NCBI GenBank assembly: GCA_900768795.1
Contig: CAAGEH010000006.1
Coordinates: 1-64,000, forward strand
Reading direction: 5' to 3'
Length of the DNA stretch: 64,000 bases
From: an uncultured Collinsella sp.
Lineage (GTDB): Bacteria > Actinomycetota > Coriobacteriia > Coriobacteriales > Coriobacteriaceae
The position numbers and the translations under genes were made by a program. Under the pieces are notes generated by a model. It was not told the origin of the DNA and searched no databases. It saw only the letters and a program-made list of their open reading frames with translations. Positions 36,071-44,627 of this stretch are shown here, one piece after another. The first letter of the stretch is position 1, and each line of letters starts with the position of its first letter.

Positions 36071-37576
36071 TTACCTCTGCGTATCAATCGAGACGGAATC
36101 AACGGTTGCCAAAATCCTGCCGTCACCAAAACGCACCTGGATATCCTCGCCCGGAGTGAACGATTCGGCGCGAGTTTTGACAGCGCCGTCATCACCGTAC
36201 GCGATGGCGTATCCACGGCCGAGCACCTTGAGCGGCGAAAGCGCATCGAGCGATGCGGCATAACGACCGAGCTCACCCGTCTGCGCCGACAGCAATTGCC
36301 TGCCCTCGTTTTTGAGACGCGCCGCGGCAAGCGCGCAGGCATGCTCCTTGCCGACAAAGCCTTTTTGGCTCTCGAAAAGCCCTGAAGCAAGTGGAGCCAA
36401 GTTGGAGGCAAAGCGCGTCTGCGAACGCTCGACAGCCGCAATAAATCGTTCCTGCGACTGAATGATGTCGATACGCCTGCGGTCGACTATCGTGGTAGGG
36501 TCCGTCATACATGGTCGATCTGCAGCGACTTCGAGCTCACGCGATAGCTTTCCGATATAGGTGGCCCAGGCTCGCCGCCCACGCTCATCGTCATGTTTGA
36601 GATCCACACGCGTTCGCTCAAGCATGGACCCCATCGATCCAACAAGACGCTTGATACGCGCATCGAGCACATCTGCAAGTTCGGACATGGCAGGAGCCAC
36701 GGACTCGGCAGCAGCCGTAGGCGTAGAGGAGCGGCGGTCGCTCACCATATCGCAAATAGAGGTATCCGGCTCATGCCCGATACCTGTAACAACAGGTACG
36801 GGACATTCGGCAACAGCACGTGCCAACGCCTCATCGTTGAACGTCATGAGGTCCTCAAAGGAGCCTCCTCCTCGCACAAGGAGAATGCAGTCGACGGCAG
36901 GCTCAATCGCAGCTGCCCTGCGCAAGCCCTCGATCAACTCGGCAGGCGCTCCTTCACCCTGGACCTTGGCGCCAACGCAAATGATTTCGACCAGAGGGTT
37001 ACGGCGACGCAGCGTACGCTTGACATCGTCGATAACGGCACCCGAAAGCGACGTGACGACAGCGATGCGCTGGCAAAATATGGGAATGTGGCGCTTGCGG
37101 GCAGGATCCATCAGCCCCTCGCGCTCAAGCTTGCGCGCAAGCTCAGCGACCTGTTGGCGCAGCAACCCCTCCCCCGCCAGGCTGAATTTGCTGGCGATAA
37201 AGCTCATCGCACCGCGAGGCTTATAGATATCGAATCTGCCCCTAAAGAGCACCTGCATGCCATCGCGCAAGTCAAACGCGCGACGCGAATACACGCCGCG
37301 CCATATCTTACAATCGATTACAGCGGATTCGTCCTTGATCTGAAAATAGCAGTGCTTGCTGCGCGCATTAGGTCCGCGAAACCCCGTGACCTCGCCGAGG
37401 ATGACCATCTCGGGTAGCTTGGCAACGGCTCCCGCGGCGATCGCCACGGCGTCCGAAACAGAATAGGGAGCTTCGTCAACCCCGTCGGTCTTTGCGTTGT
37501 TTCCCGGTGCGTCGTCGCGCTCCCACGGCACAGGCGAAGCCGTGCTTGTTGTACCCGTTAGATTCCAGTCAGCCAC
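36071..37576 (-). CDS. xseA: Exodeoxyribonuclease VII large subunit
   Basis: 501 residues. An N-terminal OB-fold domain (VSDAVAIAAGAVAKLPEMVILGEVTGF) binds single-stranded DNA. The catalytic core has RIAVVTSLSGAVIDDV, the glycine-rich LLVRGGGSFEDLMTFNDE and the strongly conserved TGIGHEPDTSICDMVSDRRS. A coiled-coil region and the C-terminal barrel segment LGRGYAIAYGDDG follow. The first ~45 residues are a non-conserved extension. It forms an operon with xseB. Confidence 0.96.
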   Translation of the reverse strand: MADWNLTGTTSTASPVPWERDDAPGNNAKTDGVDEAPYSVSDAVAIAAGAVAKLPEMVILGEVTGFRGPNARSKHCYFQIKDESAVIDCKIWRGVYSRRAFDLRDGMQVLFRGRFDIYKPRGAMSFIASKFSLAGEGLLRQQVAELARKLEREGLMDPARKRHIPIFCQRIAVVTSLSGAVIDDVKRTLRRRNPLVEIICVGAKVQGEGAPAELIEGLRRAAAIEPAVDCILLVRGGGSFEDLMTFNDEALARAVAECPVPVVTGIGHEPDTSICDMVSDRRSSTPTAAAESVAPAMSELADVLDARIKRLVGSMGSMLERTRVDLKHDDERGRRAWATYIGKLSRELEVAADRPCMTDPTTIVDRRRIDIIQSQERFIAAVERSQTRFASNLAPLASGLFESQKGFVGKEHACALAAARLKNEGRQLLSAQTGELGRYAASLDALSPLKVLGRGYAIAYGDDGAVKTRAESFTPGEDIQVRFGDGRILATVDSVSIDTQR

Positions 37577-37696
37577 GGTGCCTCCAGCTTCTCACGAACA
37601 CATCTGCACCCATGATAGCCAGATGCGCGGACACAACACGGGCAATTGTTCGCATCGATCACGATGCAGCGACTTTTCATTCGTCCATTCAGTGGG

Positions 37697-38407
37697 CTAA
37701 TTATCGCGCTGGGTACGCGCAAGCAGGTACAGGAGCTGCAGAATCGAGCTCAGGGCAGCGGCAACATACGTGAGGGCGGCAGCCGTAAGAACCTTTTTCG
37801 CGCCCTCGACCTGCTGCCGGCTCATGCCTGCCTGCTCGATATAGGCAACGCCGCGCATACTCGCATTGATCTCGACGGGAAGCGTCACCACCTGAAACAG
37901 AACGGAGAAGGCAAAAAACACGATAGCGAGCTGCGTAAGACCGGCGAGATTGAGCGCGATACCGGCAATCAAAACAATCGTCCAGGTGTTCTGCGTAAAG
38001 TTGACCACGGGAACGAGCGCCGAACGAAGCTTCATCATAAGGTAGCCCTGCTCGTGCTGGGCGGCATGCCCCGCCTCGTGGCAAGCGACCGCCACGCTCG
38101 CAACGGAACCCCCGTTGAGATTGTCGGGAGAGAGATAGAGGCTGTTATCGGCGGGGTTGTAGTTATCGGTAAGGTGCCCGCCGATTCCCTTGATCTGCAC
38201 GCGCTGGCAGCCGTTGGCATCGAGCATGCGACGCGCTACCTCGGCACCGGTCATGCCGTCGGACTTGACCTTTGACCACAGTTTATACGTGGAATTGATA
38301 TAAGACTGGGCGGCAAGACCGATAACGGTCGAAACGATGACCACGATCAGATAGAGCGGGTCCATATGCATGCCGTAGCCCAAACCGTAATATCCCATAT
38401 AGCCCAT
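37697..38407 (-). CDS. YugP-type membrane zinc metallopeptidase
   Basis: 236 residues from the ATG at 38407 (AGAGG upstream). The zinc-binding HEAGH sits in VACHEAGHAAQHEQGY, near residue 123. Membrane helices flank it: one at the N-terminus (PLYLIVVIVSTVIGLAAQ) and three in the C-terminal half. The RMLDANGC and DNYNPADNSLYLS segments are typical of this peptidase family. Its substrates are unknown. The Gly/Tyr-rich start MGYMGYYGLGYGMHM is a family quirk. The gene stands alone. Confidence 0.88.
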   Translation of the reverse strand: MGYMGYYGLGYGMHMDPLYLIVVIVSTVIGLAAQSYINSTYKLWSKVKSDGMTGAEVARRMLDANGCQRVQIKGIGGHLTDNYNPADNSLYLSPDNLNGGSVASVAVACHEAGHAAQHEQGYLMMKLRSALVPVVNFTQNTWTIVLIAGIALNLAGLTQLAIVFFAFSVLFQVVTLPVEINASMRGVAYIEQAGMSRQQVEGAKKVLTAAALTYVAAALSSILQLLYLLARTQRDN

Positions 38408-38549
38408 GTGAAACCTCTCGTTTTTAGCGATATTGAGCCTTAGTGTACCCAAACCGCCTAAGTCGAACCGCAGTCGCGATATCGCAACATGGCACTAACG
38501 CGAAGTCGCCGTATACCACGCAAAACGATGTGCAAGGCATACACGAGGC

Positions 38550-39683
38550 CTAAAGCACTTCGACTTTCTTGTCCTTGACGGTCAGGCCCATATTGCCCGC
38601 GAGCAGGTCGTCAAGCAGCGTGCCCACAAGCTCGAAACGCCAGCCATCGCGCAGCGGACTCTTCTCGGGACATTCAACGTATCCCACCAAATCGTCACGC
38701 GAGGCAATCATGGCGGTGGCAACCCCCGAACGTTCGGAGACCAGGCGAATGAGCGCGTACATGAGGTCGGTCACGCTCTCGAGCTCCGCACTTGCCCCCT
38801 TGCGCACATGAAACGCCGCCGGATAGTTCTCGGCAGGACACCTCACCCCGTTGGCGATGGCTACGAGCGCACCGTCCACATCGCGCTCGGAAAGCTGTTC
38901 GGTGCCGCGAATGCCGCGAAACCCCGTGACGTCACGCGGCGCACGCTTGACGAGGGCGAGCAGCACATCGTCGGACATGACCCATTTGCGCGGAATATTG
39001 TGGCGCTCGGCGCGGTCCTCGCGCCAAGCAGCAAGCTCGCGCGCCACGGCAAGCTGCTTGCGTGTGCACGACGAAATGCGCTTGACGCGCTTGTAGGCCT
39101 GTCGGCGATCGGTCTTGTAATGGGAAAGCGCGGCAAGGGGGCGCGTCTCGTCGAGAACCCACGAAAGGCGGCCTTCCTCCTCGAGCCTGTCGGTCATCAC
39201 CTTATAGCAGGTAATGAGATAGCGCACGTCGTCGATCGCGTACTCGATCTGCTTGGGAGTGAGCGGACGACGCGACCAATCGGTAAGCGATTCGGTCTTG
39301 GGCAGCGAGACATTACAGAAGCTCTGAACGAGATTGTGGTACGAGATCTGCAGGCGCTCGCCGAGAAACGCCGCGGCGACCTGCGTGTCGAAAATCGGGG
39401 CGGGAAGCGCTCCAAGCGTGTTGTAGAGCACCTCCATGTCCTGAGAGCATGCATGGAACACTTTGACGACCTGCTCGTTTTCCATAAAATCGGCAAGAGG
39501 CGAAAGATCGTCGATAGCGAGCGGGTCGATTGCAACGGATTCATCGGGCGTGGCCGCCTGAACAAGGCAAAGACGGGGATGAAACGTCTTCTCGCGCAGG
39601 AACTCCGTATCGATGGCGACGGCGGGATATCGAGACGCACGATCGCAAAAAGCGGACAGTTCCTCATATGTGGATATATACAT
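38550..39683 (-). CDS. rnd: Ribonuclease D
   Basis: 377 residues from the ATG at 39683 (AAGG upstream). It is a 3'-5' exoribonuclease for tRNA 3' maturation. The DEDD nuclease motifs are AIDTEFLREKTFHP (Exo I), VFHACSQDMEVLYNTLG (Exo II) and YAIDDVRYLI (Exo III, with Tyr four residues before the last Asp). An HRDC-like segment (LAAWREDRAERHNIPRKWVM) follows. It is divergent from the dgk-family gene, 96 bp apart. Confidence 0.93.
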   Translation of the reverse strand: MYISTYEELSAFCDRASRYPAVAIDTEFLREKTFHPRLCLVQAATPDESVAIDPLAIDDLSPLADFMENEQVVKVFHACSQDMEVLYNTLGALPAPIFDTQVAAAFLGERLQISYHNLVQSFCNVSLPKTESLTDWSRRPLTPKQIEYAIDDVRYLITCYKVMTDRLEEEGRLSWVLDETRPLAALSHYKTDRRQAYKRVKRISSCTRKQLAVARELAAWREDRAERHNIPRKWVMSDDVLLALVKRAPRDVTGFRGIRGTEQLSERDVDGALVAIANGVRCPAENYPAAFHVRKGASAELESVTDLMYALIRLVSERSGVATAMIASRDDLVGYVECPEKSPLRDGWRFELVGTLLDDLLAGNMGLTVKDKKVEVL

Positions 39684-39779
39684 AATGACCTTACGAATGA
39701 GAGTAGTTCGACCCCTCACGGGGTAGGATACAGGCATTGCATACTATACTCGCTTGCCTTCAGATAGGGGAATACGCGC

Positions 39780-40703
39780 ATGCGCTGCCTGATTATCCAT
39801 AACCTTGCGTCGGGACCGAGCTCCGATGAGATATTCGCGTTCGCGCATGCGTTGAGCGAAAGCGGCGATGAGGTCGTCATGCGCTTTATCGGCGACGGCA
39901 TGGAGCCCGAGGACTGCGTGCGCGACGTCAAGAGCTTCGATCGCGTGGTCGTATCCGGCGGCGACGGCACCGTATCCAACGTGCTCGACCAGCTGCGCGA
40001 CTGCGATGTACCGATCCTGATCTTTCCCTCGGGCACGGCAAACCTCTTCTTCAACAACATCGGCAACGCACCCGAGGCTGCGGCGCTCGCCAAGGCCTGC
40101 CGCGAGGGCAAGACCGCAAAAATCGACATGGGTGAGATTTTCTGGACCGACAAGGACGGAGTCGACCAACGCCACGGCTTCATCATCATCGCAGGTTCGG
40201 GCTTCGATGCCGAGATCATGAAGACGGCTGCACCGACCAAAAACGACATCGGCGAGATCGCATACTTCCTCGCGGCGCTCTCCACGCCCAAGCCAACAGT
40301 CGCCCATTTCAAGATCGAGCACGACGGTATCGTCGACGAGATGGACGGCATCTGCTGCATGGCGGGCAACACATCCGTTATCCAAAACGATATCAACCTG
40401 TTCCCCGACTGCCGTATGGACGACGGGCTCGTGGACATCGTCGTTATCGAGCCGGCGCGCACGACACAACTCTTGCCGACCGTCATCACCGCGGCGCTCG
40501 ACCCGACGGGCAAGGTGCTGGGGCGCCCCCAGTTCAAGATGATTCAGGCACGCGAGGCAAAGATCACGTGCACGCCTTCCCTCGGCATGCAGTTCGACGG
40601 TGAGGTCATCCCGAGCAACTCGGGCGTCTTCGGAGCACGTGCGCTACCGCAGTGCCTCGATGTGATCGTCGACAGTTTCTCCCCTCTCGCGCAAGACAAA
40701 TAG
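39780..40703 (+). CDS. Diacylglycerol kinase family lipid kinase
   Basis: 307 residues. The catalytic domain has the nucleotide-binding signature VVVSGGDGTVSNVLDQL and PSGTANLFFNNIGNAPE. The C-terminal beta-sandwich ends with the conserved QFDGEVI. Such soluble DgkB/YegS-like kinases phosphorylate diacylglycerol or related lipids at the membrane surface. No lipid-synthesis partner is adjacent. A long perfect inverted repeat follows 25 bp downstream. Confidence 0.9.
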   Translation: MRCLIIHNLASGPSSDEIFAFAHALSESGDEVVMRFIGDGMEPEDCVRDVKSFDRVVVSGGDGTVSNVLDQLRDCDVPILIFPSGTANLFFNNIGNAPEAAALAKACREGKTAKIDMGEIFWTDKDGVDQRHGFIIIAGSGFDAEIMKTAAPTKNDIGEIAYFLAALSTPKPTVAHFKIEHDGIVDEMDGICCMAGNTSVIQNDINLFPDCRMDDGLVDIVVIEPARTTQLLPTVITAALDPTGKVLGRPQFKMIQAREAKITCTPSLGMQFDGEVIPSNSGVFGARALPQCLDVIVDSFSPLAQDK

Positions 40704-40728
40704 CACACGTTTGCGTTAACGTTTACAG

Positions 40729-40786
40729 GCGCTGACGGAGCGTCATTTTATGCGAGATCTCACCTAAAATGACGCTCCGTCAGCGC
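40729..40786. repeat. 58-bp palindrome with perfect 22-bp arms
   Basis: Left arm 40729-40750 and right arm 40765-40786 are exact reverse complements (core GCTGACGGAGCGTCATTTTA), with a 14-base centre containing the palindrome GAGATCTC. It immediately follows the lipid kinase gene. The TTTTA run sits inside the arms rather than after the stem, so it is not a textbook terminator, though it would fold very stably as RNA and could stop transcription in both directions. Confidence 0.75.
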
Positions 40787-40845
40787 TCGCGCCGCAAACG
40801 CTCGTGCGCGTTTCACCCAAACCAATCGAAGGAGATCGTTTCATA

Positions 40846-40926
40846 ATGCCTGGCTGGATGCCCTATGTCGTAATCATTGTCGCCGCCATTATCACCGGCG
40901 CAGTCATCACCGGAATGAAAAAATAG
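40846..40926 (+). CDS. 26-residue hydrophobic peptide
   Basis: ATG at 40846 is preceded by AAGGAG at 11-base spacing. The peptide starts MPGWMPYVV, has one continuous hydrophobic helix (VVIIVAAIITGAVI) and ends in two lysines: the layout of a small single-pass membrane peptide. It lies between the 58-bp palindrome and the Trp leader, on the same strand as the ECF operon, in a gap where no other gene runs. Its function is unknown, and coding is inferred only from the ribosome site and composition. Confidence 0.5.
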   Translation: MPGWMPYVVIIVAAIITGAVITGMKK

Positions 40927-40991
40927 CAGCGCTTTTACCTGCCGTTTTCTATTTACCGGAAATAATTTTGAAACAAATTGCGATTTATGAG

Positions 40992-41019
40992 TTGCTTTAG
41001 CGCTGCAGCGTGCTAAAGT
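40992..41019 (+). promoter_or_regulatory. Promoter of the Trp leader/ECF operon with overlapping dyad
   Basis: -35 TTGCTT (40992-40997), 16-bp spacer, -10 TAAAGT (41014-41019), about 50 bp before the leader start. A dyad CTTTAG...CTAAAG centred on the palindrome CGCTGCAGCG (41001-41010) fills the spacer and overlaps both hexamers, a natural repressor site. The hexamers match consensus only partly. Confidence 0.5.
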
Positions 41020-41067
41020 ACAACGCAACATCTGATCGACCATCAAGCCGCGAAAGGAGCTGCCGTT

Positions 41068-41139
41068 ATGAACAAGTCCGCAATGAGCACTTCGAACAAC
41101 TGGTGGTGGCGTGATGCGTTTTCGGTCGGTCGACTGTGA
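41068..41139 (+). CDS. Tryptophan-rich leader peptide
   Basis: A 23-codon frame beginning MNKSAMSTSNNWWW, with AAAGGAG nine bases before the ATG. Three consecutive TGG codons (41101-41109) are followed by nine more codons and TGA. A strong intrinsic terminator starts 34 bp after the stop. This is the layout of ribosome-mediated attenuation as in trp operon leaders: scarcity of charged tRNA-Trp would stall the ribosome at the TGG run. The genes downstream encode an ECF transporter, not Trp biosynthesis, so it should control amino-acid or precursor uptake. Confidence 0.85.
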   Translation: MNKSAMSTSNNWWWRDAFSVGRL

Positions 41140-41206
41140 GCTGCTAGCGTCATACCTGTATTTTGATGCATGCGAGGCCTCCGGTTAGACCGGGGGCCTC
41201 TTTTTT
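41112..41206 (+). promoter_or_regulatory. Transcription attenuator with competing hairpins
   Basis: The terminator is a 12-bp stem GAGGCCTCCGGT/ACCGGGGGCCTC (41174-41185 with 41189-41200, one G-T pair), 3-base loop, then six T. Upstream, GCGTCA (41147-41152) can pair either with TGATGC just after the Trp codons (41112-41117) or with a second TGATGC (41164-41169) abutting the terminator arm. A ribosome stalled at Trp would mask the first TGATGC and favour the second pairing. That pairing reaches only the foot of the terminator stem, so the fold should be computed. Confidence 0.75.
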
Positions 41207-41337
41207 GTTCACTGCCCGACCAATCGCGTATCACGCGCCTCCGTTTTTATCCAATCCAATCAGCGCTGCCCACATTCAGCATCAAGCCAAACGCCCAATC
41301 CCGTTCTAGTCCAGAACCCAAAAGAAAGGTCTCAACC

Positions 41338-41913
41338 ATGTCCGAGAACACCACCGCAACCTCCCAGGCACGTACCGTCACCACAATCGACCGTGGGAAA
41401 CTCGACATCCGCGCACTCGTCCTGCTTGCGATCCTTCTCGCCGCCGGCTTTATCCTAAACTTCACCGTGGGCAAGGCGATTTCCGGCGTATCGGGCGGCA
41501 TGATCAGTCCCGAGTTCATCATCTCGGCCTTCTGCCTCGAGATCCTCGTCATTCGTCCCGACATCCCGCAGGCGCTTGTCATCGGCCTCATCTCCGCTGC
41601 CGTAATTCAAATCACCACGACCTCCCCGTTTATCGACTTCGCAGCCGAGGGCATCGCCGCCATGCTTATGGCCGGCATCGTTCTCGCCGCCTCTAAGAAA
41701 GGTGCCGTCTCCCCCGTCGTCGCCATCATCGCGACCTTTGTGACCACGCTTATCTCCGGCTGCATCTTCATGGTCATCAAGATGGCGATGCTCGGCGTTG
41801 TCGGTCAGCTCGCTGCCGCCATGCTCCCTGTCGTCGCCCTTACCGCCGTCTTCAACGGCGTGCTCGTCGGCGCCCTCTATCTCCCGATCAAGAAGGCCCT
41901 TAAGTTGAACTAG
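41338..41913 (+). CDS. ECF transporter S component, putative tryptophan-type (copy 1)
   Basis: 191 residues from the ATG at 41338 (GAAAGG upstream). About six hydrophobic segments, with the conserved first helix LVLLAILLAAGFILNFTVGKA, give the S-component layout. These integral membrane proteins bind substrate and dock on an EcfA-EcfA'-EcfT module, which is encoded two genes downstream. The Trp leader and attenuator directly upstream suggest tryptophan or a precursor as substrate (TrpP-like); that is inference from regulation. It is clearly paralogous to the next gene. Confidence 0.75.
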   Translation: MSENTTATSQARTVTTIDRGKLDIRALVLLAILLAAGFILNFTVGKAISGVSGGMISPEFIISAFCLEILVIRPDIPQALVIGLISAAVIQITTTSPFIDFAAEGIAAMLMAGIVLAASKKGAVSPVVAIIATFVTTLISGCIFMVIKMAMLGVVGQLAAAMLPVVALTAVFNGVLVGALYLPIKKALKLN

Positions 41914-42227
41914 CATCTAGCGGGTTTGCAAGGCGACGCGTTTACGGACCATCTGCCGCCTGCGTACCGAAGTGCGTTGCGCCTCCGTACGCTGTGCCCC
42001 CCCTTTCACCGTAACCTGCGGTGTCTCGCAAACCCCCACGCTCAGTCGGCTCGCGCCTCGTTCGCACCGTATGTGAAGCATCTCGAACGTCCGGTTACGG
42101 TTCTTCGTTTCCGCTGTCGTTTCTCACCTCAATCTCCCCTCCTCTAAAACCAATTACCTACCCCTTTATCGACCTTCATCGAAGGCCTTGGTACCGCTTT
42201 ATCAAAATGTCCCGAAAGGAATCTGCC
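41914..42227. other. 314-bp gap between the two S-component genes
   Basis: I looked for a second leader peptide, terminator or riboswitch and found none that is convincing. No run of Trp codons with a ribosome site and no hairpin plus T-run is present. The second gene therefore probably depends on readthrough from the attenuated promoter, though a weak internal promoter cannot be excluded. Confidence 0.5.
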
Positions 42228-42773
42228 ATGTCTCAGAACAGCGCCCGCACCGTCACTGCAAGCGCATCCGCACGCGGTCTCGTCGATATCGCATCGCTCG
42301 TCCTTCTCGCCATCCTGCTCGCCGCCGGCTTCATCCTCAACATGACCGTCGGCAACGCACTCGCCATCACGGGAATCAAACCGCAGTTCATCATTGCCGC
42401 ATACGCACTCGCCATCGCGCTTACCAAGGCGAACGTGCCGACCGCGGCGATTTTCGGCCTCGTGTCCGCCGCCGTCATACAGATCACGACCTCGATTCCC
42501 GGTCTCAACTTTGCCACCGAACTTGCAGGCGCTGTCGTCATGAGTCTGCTCGTCTCCTCGAACTTCGGGGGCGACAAAGTCAACCCGTTGATCGCCGCCT
42601 TTGTCACCACGCTCGTATCGGGCGCTCTATTCGCAGTTGTCGGCACGCTCATCATGGGCTTTCCGCTTGTCTCCGCTGCCGCCAAGGTCCCTGTCGTGTT
42701 CGGAACCGCAATCTTCAACGCCGTCGTCGTTCAGGCTCTTTACTTCCCGCTCAATAAGGTCCTCTCCAAGTAG
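42228..42773 (+). CDS. ECF transporter S component (copy 2)
   Basis: 181 residues from the ATG at 42228 (GAAAGGA upstream). It shares with copy 1 the helix LVLLAILLAAGFILNMTVGNA, the central SAAVIQITTSIPGLNFATE and the ending FNAVVVQALYFPLNKVL, so the pair arose by tandem duplication. The loops between helices 1-2 and 3-4 differ, which could change ligand preference. It lies 96 bp before the ATPase gene, with no terminator between. Confidence 0.75.
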   Translation: MSQNSARTVTASASARGLVDIASLVLLAILLAAGFILNMTVGNALAITGIKPQFIIAAYALAIALTKANVPTAAIFGLVSAAVIQITTSIPGLNFATELAGAVVMSLLVSSNFGGDKVNPLIAAFVTTLVSGALFAVVGTLIMGFPLVSAAAKVPVVFGTAIFNAVVVQALYFPLNKVLSK

Positions 42774-42869
42774 CGCTACCTGTTACCATAAACAGAGTTT
42801 GCATAACCACCGCAACGAGGGACGGCTTCCCGCAAGGAAGGTGTCCCTATTTCTCCAAAGGCAGGTTTC

Positions 42870-44627
42870 ATGAACAGTATCGTCCGCCTCGACGACGTCT
42901 CCTTTTCGTATGGAGCGAGCGAGACGCTTGCCCTCAAGCACATCGGCCTCGATATCGAACAGGGCGAATTCGTAGGCATCATCGGTCCGTCGGGCGCGGG
43001 CAAATCCACGCTCGCCGCATGCCTGTCGGGCGCCGTGCCGCACCACTTTGCCGGCAAGCTCTACGGAGCCGTCCATGTCGACGGACATGATACCTGCGAA
43101 ATCTCGCTCACGGATATCTCCCAGGTCGTGGGTAGCGTGCTCCAGGACATCGATTCACAGATGGTCGCCTCGGTCGTCGAAGACGAGATGCTCTTCGGCC
43201 TCGAGAACTTCGGGGTTCCGCACGACCAGATCGAAGCGCGCATCGCCGCGACACTCGAAACCGTCGGTATCGCGGACCTGCGCGAACGCGAGATTGCCAC
43301 GCTCTCGGGAGGACAGAAGCAGAAGGTCGCCATCGCGGCGATTCTCGCCCTCGCGCCCAAGGTCATCGTGCTCGACGAGCCGACGGCCGCCCTCGACCCC
43401 GCAAGCTCTACGCTCGTATTCGACACGCTTGCGCAGATTCAACGCGAGCACGGCATCACCGTCGTCGTGATTGAGCAGAAAGTGGCGCTGCTCTCCAGAT
43501 ACTGCGACCGCATCGCCGTGCTCGACCGAGGCGAGCTCGCGCTCATGGGCACGCCTCACGAGGTGTTCGCGCACGCAAGCGAGCTCCGGAAGATCGGCGT
43601 CGACTCCCCGCGCGTGGCGCGCATCTCGAACAGCCTCGCCGCAGACGGGCTCATCCAGTCGAACTCTCCCGCCCTCAACGTCACCGAAGCTGCCGACTTG
43701 GTCGAATCCGTTGTGGGCGCAAGAGCTTCTGCACGCAACGTTGCGACCTCGATGCCCACCGCCTCCCCGCATACGGCAGAAAGACCGCATGCCGAGGGTG
43801 TCGATCCCATTCTCACGTTCGATCACGTGAGCTTCGCCTATCCCGCGGGCGGTGCCGAGGTTTCCGACCTCGAGCTCAGCGTCTATCCCGGCGAGCTCGT
43901 GGGCATCGTTGGGCAGAACGGCGCCGGCAAAACCACGTTGACCAAGCTTCTCAACGGCCTGCTCAAGCCGAACTCCGGACGCGTGACCGTCGCCGGATGC
44001 GTGACCTCGGAGGTCCCCACCTCCACGATCGCGCGCCACGTCTCGACGCTGTTCCAGAACCCCGACCATCAGATCTGCAAGGACACGGTCCTCGACGAGA
44101 TCGCGTTCGGCCTCGAGCTACAGGGCACGAACGGCAATGAGGCGCGCAGCCGGGCATCCGCGGTCGCCGAGCGCTTTGGCCTGCCGCTCGATGGGGCACC
44201 GTTCTCGCTGTCACGTGGACAACGCCAGATGGTCGCGCTTGCGAGCGTCGTCGTTACCGAACCCGATGTCGTCGTGCTCGACGAACCCACGAGCGGCCTC
44301 GATTACCGCGAGTGCATGACCGTGATGGAAACCGTGAGCGAGATGGCAGAGCGCGGATGCGCCGTTATCATGGTCTGCCATGACATGGAGGTCGTGAGCG
44401 ACTTTGCCGAACGCATCGTCGTCATGGCAGAGGGGCGCATCTTGGGTCGCGGAACATGCGCAGAGATGTTCGCCGACACCAAGCTCATGGACACCGCCTA
44501 CGTGGAGCCCCCGCAGGTCGTCGCGCTCTCTCAGGAGCTCGTGCGTCGCGGGTTCCCCGCGTTCGACGGAATCTCCGAAGTCACCGATATCGTCCGCACC
44601 GTCAAGGAGATGGTCTCCCGTGGTTAA
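42870..44627 (+). CDS. Fused ECF transporter ATPase (EcfA-EcfA')
   Basis: 585 residues containing two ABC domains in one chain; in many genomes these are separate ecfA1 and ecfA2 genes. Domain 1 (~1-240): Walker A GIIGPSGAGKST, signature LSGGQKQKVAIA, Walker B VIVLDEPTAALDP. Domain 2 (~320-585): GIVGQNGAGKTT, signature LSRGQRQMVALA, VVVLDEPTSGLDY. In domain 2 the usual LSGGQ is LSRGQ. A ~80-residue linker joins them. It energises uptake through EcfT and the S components; its stop overlaps ecfT. Confidence 0.93.
   Translation: MNSIVRLDDVSFSYGASETLALKHIGLDIEQGEFVGIIGPSGAGKSTLAACLSGAVPHHFAGKLYGAVHVDGHDTCEISLTDISQVVGSVLQDIDSQMVASVVEDEMLFGLENFGVPHDQIEARIAATLETVGIADLREREIATLSGGQKQKVAIAAILALAPKVIVLDEPTAALDPASSTLVFDTLAQIQREHGITVVVIEQKVALLSRYCDRIAVLDRGELALMGTPHEVFAHASELRKIGVDSPRVARISNSLAADGLIQSNSPALNVTEAADLVESVVGARASARNVATSMPTASPHTAERPHAEGVDPILTFDHVSFAYPAGGAEVSDLELSVYPGELVGIVGQNGAGKTTLTKLLNGLLKPNSGRVTVAGCVTSEVPTSTIARHVSTLFQNPDHQICKDTVLDEIAFGLELQGTNGNEARSRASAVAERFGLPLDGAPFSLSRGQRQMVALASVVVTEPDVVVLDEPTSGLDYRECMTVMETVSEMAERGCAVIMVCHDMEVVSDFAERIVVMAEGRILGRGTCAEMFADTKLMDTAYVEPPQVVALSQELVRRGFPAFDGISEVTDIVRTVKEMVSRG

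Noticed and set aside
41914..42227. Second leader peptide before the second S-component gene
   Set aside because: No Trp-codon run with ribosome site and no terminator hairpin could be found in this gap.
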